DNA from: Kingdonia uniflora
Taxonomy: Eukaryota; Streptophyta; Magnoliopsida; Ranunculales; Circaeasteraceae
DNA length: 64,000 nucleotides
Reading direction: 5' to 3'
Assembly (NCBI GenBank): GCA_014058105.1
Contig: JACGCM010002840.1
Coordinates: 62,001 to 126,000, forward strand
Below, piece by piece: positions 1 to 10,338 of the stretch. The first letter of the stretch is position 1; each line of letters starts with the position of its first letter. Both the position numbers and the translations under genes were made by a program. The notes beneath the pieces were generated by a model. That model did no database searches and was not told where the DNA came from. It saw only the letters and a program-made list of their open reading frames with translations.

Positions 1-3000
1 ACTGGCTCCATGTCATGCGTGTCATACCTTCGACCTATCATCAAACCATTCATTTCACCACCCCCAAGGGTGCATGGAACTTGAAAGGCCCTTAACGCCT
101 CGCCCATTCATGTAAGCATCTGGAGATTGATCAGACCCAGAGACTCGTCAGGCGGCCATAGCAATCACTATCTCTTTCTATCCCTATACCTTTGACAGAT
201 ACCACCTTACCCATTGAGCCTACTGTTTATATCGAACTCGACGGTCCTGGTCGAGGTACATTAATTGATACTTCTCTAGATAAGGCAGAGCGTCTCACAG
301 ACTTCCTTTGAGCAAATAAGGACGTCTTTGCATGGATGTTCTAGGAGAAGCCCGGTGTCGGCCCATGTTTGGCGTGCCATCGCTTCAATCTTATTCTCCA
401 TTCCGCAAAAGTAAAATAGAAAAAACGTACCTTGGCTCCCCGACTTCGAGAAGCAGTAAACCTTGAAGTAGACAAGCTCATAGCCGCGGGTTTCATCAAA
501 GAAGTGAAATACGCTGACTGGATATCAAATATTGTGGCAGTTCCCAAGATGAACGGCAAGATCAGAATCTGCGTTGACTTCACAGACCTCAATAAGCACA
601 CACTGAAGGATAGTTTCCTATTGCCAATAATTTTAGTACTCCTCGATGCCACTGCTTGACATTAGTGCCTATCTATGATGGACGCAGCTTCGGGTTCTAA
701 TCAGGTACCCCTCCTCCCTGAAGATTAATTTATAACTTCCTTCATCACTGAACAAGGTCTTTACTATTTTAATGGCATGCCCTTCGGCTTTAAAAATGTG
801 GGAGCCACTTACCAGTGCCTTGTCACAACCATGTTCAAACCCTTGTTTGACAGGTCGGTCGAAGTTTACATCGACGACATGTTATGCAAGAGCCTCCAAA
901 AATGGACCTACAATCAGGACGTCACCAATGTATTTTGAATACTTTGAACGTGCAACATAAAATTTAACCCCGACAAATGCCAATTTGGTGTTTTATTTGG
1001 CAAATTTTTTGGCCATCTTATCAGCAAATGACGTATTGAGATCGACCCTACCCATATTTGAGCCCTCATCGATATGCCTTCGCCCCAAACCAAAAATGAC
1101 ATCCAAAAAGTGGTTCGCAAAATAGTGGCCATTAACCGTTTCATCACCAAATCCAAAGATCGTTGTGCTTGGCTCTTTTCCCTCTTACGCGACCAAGGCG
1201 TCTACAAAGCAAAAAAAAAAAAACAACCCTGATATTAACTGGGCACCCGATTGAGAACAGGTCTTCCTTGAACTTTAAACTTATCTTGGTTGACCCCCCA
1301 TTATTAGCACCCCTATCGAAGGCGAGACACTCTCTTTATACCTTGTTATTCAACTTGATTCAAACATCGAGAAGCCTGTATATTTTATCAGCAAAATTCT
1401 AATACCCACAGAAACTTGATATTCGAAACATGAGTGTTTTCTCCTCACCCTTGTCTATCAGCCCGCAAACTCAAACCATATTTTCAAGCTCACCCCATCC
1501 GTGTTATAACAAGTTAACCCCCTTCGGTAAGTACTCAGCAAAAAAGAAAAATCTAGGCGAGTATAAAAGTGGTCTGTGTATCTTGGTGAACATGGCATTA
1601 CATTCGAGAAGCAGATATCCCTGAAAGGCCAAGCAGTAGCAGATTTCCTTGATAATTTCCCGGTCGAAGATGTCGATTGGGAGGAACACGAAGATGACTT
1701 AACAGATGACCAACCCGATACAACAGATCTATGAAACCCTAACACTGGATGGTATCTATTCACAGATGGATCCGCTGGGCCTAACGGTTCAGGGATCGGT
1801 ATAGTCCTGGTCACACCTACCAATGATTGAATAGAGAAGGCTGCGAAACTCAACTTCGAATGCTCAAACAACGAGGCCGAGTATGAAGTATTAATCCATG
1901 GCCTTGACCTACCCCTTAAAATCGGCGTCCCTAAACTCGCAGTTTTCACTGATTCCCAACTTGTTCAGTGACATTACACTGGTAAAAATAAAGCAAAAGG
2001 TCGTATGGCTAAATATGTTGTTCTCGTTCGACAGCGCATGGACCACTTTCCCGAAAAATCCTCCATCACCCATTACCCTCGAGGAGAAAACCAACATGCA
2101 GATGACCTCGCCTCCATAGTAGCTATGTAAGGCCAATCAGAATCCCGAACCCTCTATATCGAAGTACTCGAATGCCCAAGTATCGACCAGATGGAAATCA
2201 GTGCCATTAATACTGGGGGCGAGAGTCTCGATCCAGATGACAGGTGAACACCATTCCTCCACTACTTAAATAATGCAACCCTCCCAGATGATCCCAAAGC
2301 CAAACAATCATTGATAGAAAACATTCGTAGATACACTATCCACAAACGGGAGATACATCGCAGATCCCCAAATGGCATTCTACTTCGATGTATCTCTCAA
2401 GCCGAAGCCTCTACAATTCTAGCCAAACTCCATCATGGTACTTGCGGTGCTCATACTACTGGTCATTTTATGGCCCTTCGAGCCGTCTCTTAGGGTTTAT
2501 TCTGGCCGAACATGAAAAAACAAGCCGAAGAGTATGTCAAATACTGTGAAAAATGCCAACGTCATGCCCACGACATCTACAACCCTTCGCAAGACCTCCA
2601 TTTCAGCCAAGTCTCCTGGCCATTCAAAAGATGGGCTATCGATCTCATTGGCCTTTTCCCTAAAGCCTCAAGCAGCCGATAGAATATCCCTTTTACAACA
2701 GACTATTTTACCAAATGGGTCGAAGCCGTACCTTTGTTTCAAGCTAGAAAAGAAGTCATTAAATTTCTATGGGAGAGCATCATCACATGCTTTGGTTGCC
2801 CTCATATAATTCGATGAGACAATGGTCCACAGTTTGTCGGGAGTAAAGTCAGAAACTTCCTCAAAAAACACAACATCATCCTCTTACCCTCAAGGAAATG
2901 GTCAAGTCAAAGCAATCAACAAATCCATAGTCGACGGTCTTAAGAAATATGTCGATGTAAAAAAAGATTGAGTTATAGCATGTCCTCTGGGCCTATCAAA

Positions 3001-3440
3001 CAGCACCAAAAAAATCCATAAGCTGCACCCCTTTCCTTCAAGCATACGGTTCCGAAGTTGTGCTCCCTACTCAATTCGAAGTGCCCACACGAGATCCCAA
3101 CCTCCCAGACGAAGACAATGAGTTTGAGCTTGGATGCAACATGATATAGATCGACGAAACCAGAGACCGAGCCATCGCCAACCTTGGTCGTTACCATTTA
3201 TCCCTCCAGAAGTTATACAACATGAGAGTTCGACCACAAAGTTTCAACAACAGAGATCTGGTACTGTGACGTGTCAACCAATCCTTGAAGTCTCGAAATA
3301 CGGGCAAGCTAGCCGAATCCTGGGAAGGACCCTATGTCGTATTGATTAAACCAACAAAGGCTCATACGACTTAATGATAGAAGATGAAAGACCTTTACCA
3401 AATCTGTGGAGCGCAATGCCGCTGGTTTCATTCAATAGGC
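1..3440 (+). pseudogene. Decayed gypsy pol of A1 (RT, RNase H, second RNase H, integrase)
   Basis: Remnant of the replication polyprotein. Bases about 13-200 resemble the post-protease linker, and the RT proper begins near 430 with the block APRLREAV...DWISNIVAVPK...RICVDFTDLNKH. The active site VYIDDM is at 864-881. A retroviral-type RNase H follows, then a second RNase H with FTDGSAG near 1755, a Tat-lineage hallmark. The integrase has an HHCC-like region at about 2430-2570 and a core with DYFTKWVEA. The catalytic Glu of the integrase GQ.E motif is Lys (codon 2909-2911). Many in-frame stops and shifts break the frame from 300 on. The coding trace ends at PLPNLWSAM near 3420. It cannot encode a working polyprotein. 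Confidence 0.9.
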
Positions 3441-3529
3441 CATGGCCTCTACCTTATACAACTGATGTAAACACAGAATAATCAATAAACAGTTTTTCCA
3501 CCCCTAATTTGTCTCCTATTTTCTATGAA

Positions 3530-4160
3530 TTTCTTGGTTTAACTTAGGTATCATGCCAACCCTTCGACCCAACTGATACTTGGGGACGACCTTGAGATTT
3601 TTCAAACCTCCAATTTCAAGTAAACTTGAGGGGCAAGGATGGTTGAAAGATCGGTCCCTCGAGAATGCATTGGGGGTGAACATTTATGCTTCGCTGAGGC
3701 TTAGGCCTTTAAAGTCTAGTCAATCTCCTGGTTCCCTCTAAGTATCATGTCAACCCTCGACCCGACTGATACTTGGGGGCGACCTTGAAATTTTCAAGCT
3801 TCCAACTTTCGAGCAAACTCTAGGGGTACGAATGATCAAAAGACTAGACCCTCGAGAATGCGTTGGTGGGGAACATGTCTTGCTTCGCTGTGGCTTAGGC
3901 CATTAAAGTCCAGTAAATTTCTGGGATTCTCCTAAGTGTCATGTCAACCTCGGGCCGACAGATACTCGGGGGTGACCTTGAAATTTTTTTAAACACCCAA
4001 CATTCGAGCAGACTCGAGGGGCACAAATGGTCAACCGACCAGACCCTCGGGAATGCGTTGGGACCGACAACATCTTACATCATTGTCGCTTAGGCCTTCG
4101 ATGTCCAGCAGATCCCTTGATTTCAAAAGAGTATCACAACCATTTCGAAGCTCTTCCAGG
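3530..4160 (+). repeat. Tandem repeat, about 195-bp unit, 3+ copies (family A)
   Basis: Three diverged copies start near 3530, 3730 and 3925, with a partial fourth to about 4160. Each copy has GTATCATG...AACC, then TGATACTTGG..GCGACCTTGA, a T-run, ACTCGAGGGGC and GAATGCGTTGG. GTATCA and TGATAC form an inverted pair about 20 bases apart. The same array lies after pol in A2 (18505-19212). Its place between pol and the reverse-strand gene fits the hypervariable 3' region of Tat elements, known as a source of satellite DNA. Confidence 0.85.
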
Positions 4161-4500
4161 TTCGATCACTCTGCAATCATTCAACAGTTACAGCACATGC
4201 AGACATTATTATACAGGAATATCTACAACTCTACCACATGCAAGATGTTTTATAACATCATATATCAGATAAACAGTTTCAACACAGCTCAATTCAAATT
4301 AGTTCAAAACAATAGATCAAATTCAGTTTATAATATACATAAAGTATAAAGAACAAACGAGTCAATACAAATCAAAGTTCTCACAAATCAGTTCGCACAA
4401 ATCTTGTTCCAAGATAAACCCCACAGAAAAATAAACATGGTTCACATATTACAACTCAACAGAAAATCAAAAATAACAGGCATGGCACTTAAGTACAAAT
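4161..4500. other. AT-rich spacer after the repeat block
   Basis: No coding sequence recognised. The first about 110 bases are shared with A2 (19213-19324), which stops there. The remainder is presumably the 3' flank of the reverse-strand gene that ends at 4504. Confidence 0.5.
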
Positions 4501-4503
4501 ACC

Positions 4504-6960
4504 TCAGGCCGGCGTGGCTGTATCTTTTCCCCCAATAGGCTTTTCAGTGTCCACACCATCAGCACCCACGGTAGAAGTTCTCGACCCTATACCATCGGCG
4601 ACCACATCAGTTGTACCTCTAGCAGCAGCACCTTCGACCACAGGAACCTCCACGCCACCTCCAACTTCACCATCAAAAATATTTTCCTTTATCCCTTCTG
4701 TCTGTAAAGCGTCTTCAGCAACAAAATCTGAGGTAGCAGGGAGGCATTTGAAAGTGTTAGGATCAAACCCCATATCCTCTATGAACTCCTTCAGCCTGAC
4801 TGTCACTCTACATTTACCATCAAACTACACCAGATAACGCGCCTTCAGTTCTACCATATCCTTATCCTTCGCAGCAAGCTTCGATGCCAACACCTGCTCA
4901 TGATTAAACTGCTGACCCTCGAGTCTCATATCAAAGGATTCAGTGATAACCGCCAGATCTCGCTTTAAAATTTTGTTCTTAGATAACCTTCGACCAAAGT
5001 CCATCGAGCAAGGTCTAGACTGTCAAGTACCTCCCGTAACCTCCTTTTTACCACTTTCACTGCCTTGTTGAATGACTGTACCTAAGCATCCATCTACTAG
5101 AGTATTCTAACCATCAACATTTATCGAAGCATGAAGCACTTAAGAAAATTTTAGAATCTCACAAACAATAATAGACAATTACCTGATAAATAGTCTTCTT
5201 CATCTGCTTCAAAGCTTTATCTGGGTCAGGGTCGCAGAGTTTGGCCATCGAAGTGAACTAGGCTAGAGCCTGATCTTGTCATTAAGCCTCTGTCATCTCT
5301 TCGTCCTGATTCTCCGCATCATCTTCCCCCAGTTCCCTATGCCTTTTGCGCTGAACAACCTTTATCTACTGTACCTTTGGCGCCTCGGAAATGACCCCGC
5401 CATTCCCTTTCTTAGCCTGTGTTGGTGCCTGCCTCAGCCTCAGTCTCAAAACATTACTTACCCCTTCGAGTACTGGCGCTGCTTGCTTTGAGGCCCTTTT
5501 TACCTTCAGAACATACAGAACTGTCCTCCCAAATCATCCCCCCCATTTCTTCAAATACTTTCGAGCCACCTTCGCCCCTCCTCTTCTTTGATGGTTTCGG
5601 CATAACGGGTAAGTTTCGAAGCAGGGAATCTGCCTTCTTCTTTCTCTTCCTCATGATACCAAGACTCTTGAATACAAAATTAATCCACTTCTCGTCCGAA
5701 TTGAGTACAACAAAAATATAATCTCTCGAATTCTCCCAAGAATGGTTAGTCGGACCTATAGAAAAATAGAAGTATAATCACAGTCAATTCGAGCAACATA
5801 TCAAAATAAAACCTTCGACAAAAAGCAAACTCGGGTTATAGACACTATGATGTAACCTATAAGTGCCCTCCCGTTCGATATTCTAAAAATTACCCTGTAC
5901 CATAATTAAATCCTTATTCTAGCCTCGACCCATCGAACACATATCAAACAACCAGGGTTTCTCTGGGTGACACTGGATATGGTACGTCCATACATTCTTA
6001 TTTGCTTTCCTCGAATAAAATGATACAACATCGTACCACTCAATTAGACCCCTCTTCTCACTTCTCAATTTTAGATTCATTCCCTCTATTACCCTCATCA
6101 TCTCATAAAAATTTCCATTCATTTGAACTGGGGAAACCTCCCAAAAATTCAACACCTCCTTCACTAGCCTTCTGAGAGAAAGTTACATTCTCAATCGAAT
6201 CTGGCCTCTGTACGCCATTATACTATCTTCCGGGTTCGACTTGAAAGTCCACCCCGCTTCATCTACATGTAATGTTACCCCCACCTTTGACAGCTCCAAC
6301 TTGGCAGCAAATCGATCCAGTCTCTTTCTATCCCTAGCCGAGATAGATCCCTCAGCCTTATCCGACTCAGTTGAATCCTCACTGTGCTTACTCTGCTCCC
6401 CTCCTCCCCTTTCACCACCAAAAGGCCCAGTATTGCCCTCACCTCTCCCCCACCCCCGCCTCCTATCTTCTCCTTATTATCCTCAGTCACTACTATCTTG
6501 CGACGTCTAGTAATCAGAACCTCACCTGCCAGAACTACCATGGCTAAAGGGGCATAAATTACAATATCTAACACTTCTAAGTAGCTAGCCTCATCCATCG
6601 GAGCACGACCAGAAACACTAGGCTCGTGTTCTTTGATTTCCTAATCTATCAGCCTCTGTCTTTAAGCTCGACGGGTATGTATCTTATCCTACAGAAGAAG
6701 AGGTACATAATTAGGTCGATACATTCGATGATCACGTGTTAATAACCCATTTACCATCTACCCTCTCTAGTAGATACAAACACTATCAAATGATCGATCC
6801 AAAACCCAGTCCCACCGTCAAAACCCTCAGAATCCTAAAAAGGGCTAGAACTCAGACTCATTAATTCCCCCTGGCCTTGGCAGTAACTCCCAATTATGAA
6901 GCAAGAAGATCCTACTTACAGATACGGAAGGCAGAACCAAGTATGAACAGATAAAAGTCA
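4504..6960 (-). pseudogene. Long antisense gene of A1 (Tat extra ORF, coiled-coil C-terminal half)
   Basis: The gene runs opposite to pol. Near 5920-6165 it carries the block PVQMNGNFYEMMRVIEG...FYSRKA...PWLFDM. This matches the gene in C-minus at 49263-49600 (CPVQMNKNMLEVI...FYGVKN...PRFFDL) and a shorter piece in B. The downstream half is rich in heptad-like Lys/Glu/Leu (about 4810-5060) and is interrupted by a GT-AG intron on this strand (5097-5182). The end, from about 4806, begins TVRLKEFIEDMGFDP and finishes with an acidic/Ala/Gly tail before the stop at 4504. The N-terminal part (6240-6960) is badly shifted. The family resembles the 'putative gypsy type transposon' (Transposase_28-like) proteins known from plant genomes; their function is unknown. 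Confidence 0.75.
5097..5182 (-). other. Putative GT-AG intron in the antisense gene of A1
   Basis: On the minus strand the donor is CAG|GTAATTG (5182) and the acceptor is CTCTAG (5097), 86 nt apart, in AT-rich sequence between two coiled-coil-like segments. Introns of 78 and 86 nt occur in the same gene of B and C-minus. The exact acceptor could be three bases further on. Confidence 0.5.
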
Positions 6961-7104
6961 ATTGGCATACCTGTTTTAGCGGAAGTACAGCCGAAACAGC
7001 AAGTCATACGGTACCCAGAAGCAACTTTAGTAACCTCTCTCAAGCCTCAGTGACCTCTCACTCTCTACTTTTTCTCTATGAATAGTACATTGGATATTTC
7101 CTTC

Positions 7105-7117
7105 ACATTTATATACC
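7105..7117 (-). promoter_or_regulatory. TATA box for the long antisense gene of A1
   Basis: Minus strand reads GGTATATAAATGTG. A perfect G-box CACGTG lies upstream at 7230-7235. The spacing and orientation fit a promoter firing into the gene at 6960-4504. Inferred from sequence only. Confidence 0.5.
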
Positions 7118-7489
7118 TTCCCGGAATACCTAAACCACCTCAATTTCTAAACCACTATCATTGCCACGCCCCCACTGCCTTGACTTTTCGGCTGAGATGG
7201 GTTTTGACCAATTTACCCCTCATTCCCCTCACGTGCGAACCACACGCTTACTCTTAATTACCTAAAAACTCAAAGCCTCTTGAACCTTCTAACCCTCACT
7301 CGAAGCCATCCAGTCAAATCTCAATATTAAATCTCACCATTTTTATAAAATGAGCAAAAATAATGATTACCTGCACGGCACACTGCCCCAGGGGCACGTA
7401 CCATTCTGATAGACCAGCTGTCTGGGTTGTCAGTCCGACCAGTCAAATAAAAATAAATAAAAAAAACCTTCGACGCATGCACACGAGTA

Positions 7490-7770
7490 ATCGACTATAC
7501 CGTGTCTCGAACATTCATCCATAGATAGCCCTACATTCGATTTCCAAATATATTAAATATTCGATCCACGACACATTCGACAGATCAAAATACTACTTTG
7601 ACAGATCAGACTTTTTACTTTGACATATCACACTCTTTCCTTTAACAAGTACATAAATTTATGTATACACAGATCAAACTATTATTTCGACACATCATAC
7701 ATCATACTTCGACAGTTCAAACATATTATTTCAACAATTCAAAACCTTACTTCGAGTATTAAAAATTTTA
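7490..7770. repeat. Degenerate short repeat, core TACTTCGACAGATCA
   Basis: The motif TACTT(C/T)GACA(G/T)(A/T)TCA recurs irregularly about every 25-35 bases (for example near 7593, 7617, 7709, 7749) in AT-rich DNA. It fills the space between the second small antisense ORF and the long antisense gene. No coding sequence is seen here. Confidence 0.5.
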
Positions 7771-7917
7771 CTTGCACACAGTACTGAAAAATAATTTGAC
7801 AGTCATATTATCAAACCCCAATTTCATTCTATCAAATCATTACAGTACTATACAAGCAGAAAACACAAATACCCTTCTATACCCATCTAAACCACCCAGT
7901 GAAACAACAAGAGGTCC

Positions 7918-8265
7918 CTATTTATCATTAGGACGGTCCTCCTCACTCCTAGCCTCAGCAGTAGAATCCTCCTGCTCCACCATCTCCCCTGTAAATGACT
8001 CCAGCAAAGACAACCGATGGCCCTGAAACGGACCCATCATCCAAAGAATCCCCCACAAATATTCAAAGGACATTCCTGCCATAGGTTCCCAGGGTTCCAC
8101 TTCAAACAGGTCCGACATCTTTGCGTCGATGTCCTGATTGATAAGAAACCTCCGCCACAGTTCCAGCGTCTTTTCCCGTACCTAAATATCCTTTACCGCA
8201 ATCCAGTTCATCTGCTTGGTTGTAGAAGAACTACCACTGTTTGGTGATGAAGAAGAAGGCATCAT
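7918..8265 (-). pseudogene. Small antisense ORF s2 of A1
   Basis: An ATG at 8265 opens about 115 codons with one in-frame stop near codon 28. The N-terminus is Ser-rich (MMPSSSSPNSGSSS). The middle has LELWRRFL...DIDAKMSDLFEVEPWEPMAG, and the C-terminus is acidic (EEDRPNDK). No signal peptide or membrane segment is seen. It resembles both its neighbour s1 (8841-9182; shared [MP]xEL/DL..VE/LE..EP[MI].G.S[FY] pattern) and the small ORF at 36047 in C-minus (VWERIF...LDYDTEL). A TATA box lies 46 bases upstream of the ATG. I do not recognise the family. Confidence 0.55.
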
Positions 8266-8310
8266 GTTCAGAAGAAGAATGAAGAACTATGAGCAATTCT
8301 CCTCCCAACC

Positions 8311-8322
8311 CCCCATTTTATA
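8311..8322 (-). promoter_or_regulatory. TATA box for small antisense ORF s2
   Basis: Minus strand reads TATAAAATGGGG, 46 bases before the ATG at 8265. The sequence between is a plausible short leader. Confidence 0.5.
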
Positions 8323-8840
8323 CATGAAGGTACATTTAAAACATTCATTAATCCCAAGTTACATTCATTGTAGCCATCAAGTCCCCTCCTTGAAAACTCA
8401 ACAGTCTGACCTTTTCAACTTCCTAGACATAACCGATTCATCTGTATCCGCATTCAAACAGTATTCCCGAGGACTTGCAGCAGAACCCATCAACCCTTTT
8501 CATGCTTCATCTCAAACCTCATTCATAGAGTCTCGACTAATACCTAGTCAATTCTCTTTGACCATATCATTATACTTCGACGTCAATTTTCTTCCAACAA
8601 TAATCATTGCTACCTGTTAATGTTCGATGAAATACATTTGCTACCCTGCCTATAAGTATATTCATCTACAATGCCTACTAGATACAAACACACAAAATGG
8701 CAGCAAAACGCTATTTCTATTCCATCCCAAAAATTGCAACAGAAACATAAAATTTACAAACCCAGATATACAAAACTATAGCAACAACAGAAACCTTCAA
8801 AATACAGTCTTACATAAACAAGAAACCTATCTCCACCACC

Positions 8841-9182
8841 TTAATAAGAAGGTGCAATATTTCCAGACGGGCCAATTCCACTCACCGAGTCTTGCTCCTC
8901 CGTCTCTTCTTCTACACGAACGAGACCTTTAGCCAGAGCCGACAGGTAGAGGTAGCGTTCGTCAGCAGTCGTGAAGTGATACTTCAGCTGCTCCAAAAAG
9001 TAAGCATAAGATTCCCCATTGATGGGTTCCCCGGCCTCTAGCTTCACCAGTTCAGGCATATCCCAGTTGAGATCATGATGACCAAAGAACTTTAGATGCA
9101 ATTAAGCAGTCTTTCGCCCTATGGGACAATCTCGGGAAAATCCTATCCTTTTTTGGTTGCGCGTGTTGGGCGTGGTATCCAT
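8841..9182 (-). pseudogene. Small antisense ORF s1 of A1
   Basis: Starting at the ATG at 9182 (MDTTPNTRNQ...) the frame runs about 114 codons to 8841, with a single TAA near codon 27. The body carries LKFFGHHDLNWDMPELV, then ADERYLYLSALAKG and an acidic run. This matches C-minus s1 (35073-35366: LKYFGDQSLENPTP, AGEQRWICLRILAED) with nearly the same spacing. The 60 bases before the ATG are CT-rich, like a plant leader, and a TATA box precedes them. I preferred this ATG to the one at 9264 because it is in the conserved frame and leaves room for a leader. Function unknown. Confidence 0.55.
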
Positions 9183-9265
9183 AAAGTTTTTCAAAATATG
9201 CAGAATGAAGAGAAGAGAATGAAACAGAGGAAGAATACACAGTATTCCTACCCCCATAAGCCATA

Positions 9266-9274
9266 CTTATAGCC
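9266..9274 (-). promoter_or_regulatory. TATA box for small antisense ORF s1
   Basis: Minus strand GGCTATAAG sits about 85 bases before the ATG at 9182, followed by a CT-rich leader-like stretch. An AT-rich run at 9277-9290 could serve instead. Confidence 0.4.
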
Positions 9275-9423
9275 TCATCTTATTTATTACCCAATAACAA
9301 CCAACATCCCTTTAGTACCTTCTTTTATTACCTATCCTGAAACCAGTAGTCAGACCGTTTAACTCCCAACACAAAATAATTTTCTCAGCAAAGGCCTCTA
9401 CACCTATTTTTGAGCCCTTTGCT

Positions 9424-9435
9424 GATAGGGGGCGA
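9424..9435 (+). other. Polypurine tract of A1
   Basis: GATAGGGGGCGA lies directly before the LTR start at 9437, as expected for the plus-strand primer. Element B has the similar GAGAATGGGGCGA at the same place. Confidence 0.75.
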
Positions 9436-9436
9436 A

Positions 9437-10163
9437 TATAGTTGCCTACTCGCAGCCTTCTACCCCAGCCAAACACTCGAAGGCTACTTCAAAGCCTACT
9501 TAAATATATCGAAGCCCATCAAATCCATGAACAAGTCTCCTAAAAATTATCCGAAGATGAAGCCTCGACTCTGAAAAAGCCTCGAAGTAGAACTTCACTC
9601 CAACATCAAAAACACTTCAGCCATATTCGTACATGGTCGAAGTGTGACAATACAGCCAGCTCACCAGGCAAGTACTATGCCATGGTCGGTTTAGTCTGCT
9701 ACAGTGATAGAACCAACTTGCGGCTTCAGTGACAACGCACAGTGACAGAGCATGGCGGCAGACCCTGCATTTCTGGGATACCTGCTTGATATCCGGAGGA
9801 TATCCGGATTGTATACTTGTAATCTGACCTAACCTTGGTGACTCACGCCTAACTATTCTCTATAATATAAAAGATGGGGAACCAAGGAAAGGTTAGAAAT
9901 TCACTCCACTGACCCCATACTGTTTACCTTCGATCAACTTATAAAAACCCAGTACTCGAACCTTCGACTATTCAGCAGAAATATGAACACTCCTAAAAAT
10001 CCTCATCAAAGGTCATGGAGAGTCATATTTCAGGCCTCCACACAAGTAATTAGTCTATAGATTATCCACATTCTAGATTATATGCTTGAACCCCCTTTGA
10101 TTGAAGATTAAATCCCGTGGTACAAGAGCTGACTTCCCCTCTTTACAAAGTTAGGCACCTTCA
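9437..10163 (+). repeat. 3' LTR of A1 (family A, 727 bp)
   Basis: It begins TATAGTTGCCTACTCGCAG and ends near GTTAGGCACCTTCA. It aligns along its length with the LTRs at 12745-13478 and 63012-63738, sharing CTGACCTAACCTTGGTGACT and the AAAATCCTCATCA block. A TATA-like TATAATATAAAAG is at 9861. Length agrees with the other copies (734 and 727 bp). Confidence 0.85.
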
Positions 10164-10295
10164 AGGGTTTTCCACTTCCCTCCCCTGGGAAACTTTGTAT
10201 TCTTTATTATTTTGTGTTTCTTAGTCTATTTGATTGGCGTATTCCACGTATCGTTCTTGTGGTAGAAGAGAAATTAGTTACCTTTATTCTCAACA
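10164..10295 (+). repeat. Remnant of copia 5' LTR
   Basis: It ends CTCAACA directly before the tRNA-Met-type primer site. It aligns with 19325-19448 over most of its length, including CATATTCCGCGTATC-like and TTCTTGTGGTAGAAGAGA stretches, so the two are the LTR ends of one element. The first part was displaced by the insertion of A1. Confidence 0.75.
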
Positions 10296-10296
10296 A

Positions 10297-10310
10297 TTGA
10301 TATCAGAGCG
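10297..10310 (+). other. Copia primer binding site
   Basis: TTGATATCAGAGCG resembles the TGGTATCAGAGC primer site complementary to the 3' end of initiator tRNA-Met, used by plant copia elements. One or two bases differ. Confidence 0.75.
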
Positions 10311-10338
10311 AGTCTTAGGGTTTGTGTGATAAAGAACG

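Larger units (their letters stand above)
1..10163 (+). mobile_element. Tat-lineage Ty3/gypsy element A1, left end outside window
   Basis: This is the 3' two thirds of a gypsy LTR retrotransposon. In order it holds the end of the protease region, RT, RNase H, a second RNase H, integrase, a tandem-repeat block, a long reverse-strand gene, two short reverse-strand genes, a purine tract and a 3' LTR. The second RNase H and the reverse-strand ORFs point to the Tat lineage. The LTR matches two other LTRs in the window (12745-13478 and 63012-63738) in length and sequence, so this is family A. The 5' LTR, gag and most of the protease lie outside the window. The right flank is copia LTR sequence, so the element probably inserted into a copia LTR; the left duplication cannot be seen. 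Confidence 0.85.

Noticed and set aside
341..652. 103-codon ORF on the minus strand
   Set aside because: It lies exactly opposite the RT core of A1, and the same mirror ORF occurs opposite other RTs (for example 22987-23220). It is a shadow of the coding strand.
4514..4837. 107-codon plus-strand ORF rich in Pro, Ser and Thr
   Set aside because: It is the complement of the acidic tail of the long antisense gene, which has relatives in other elements; the plus-strand reading does not.
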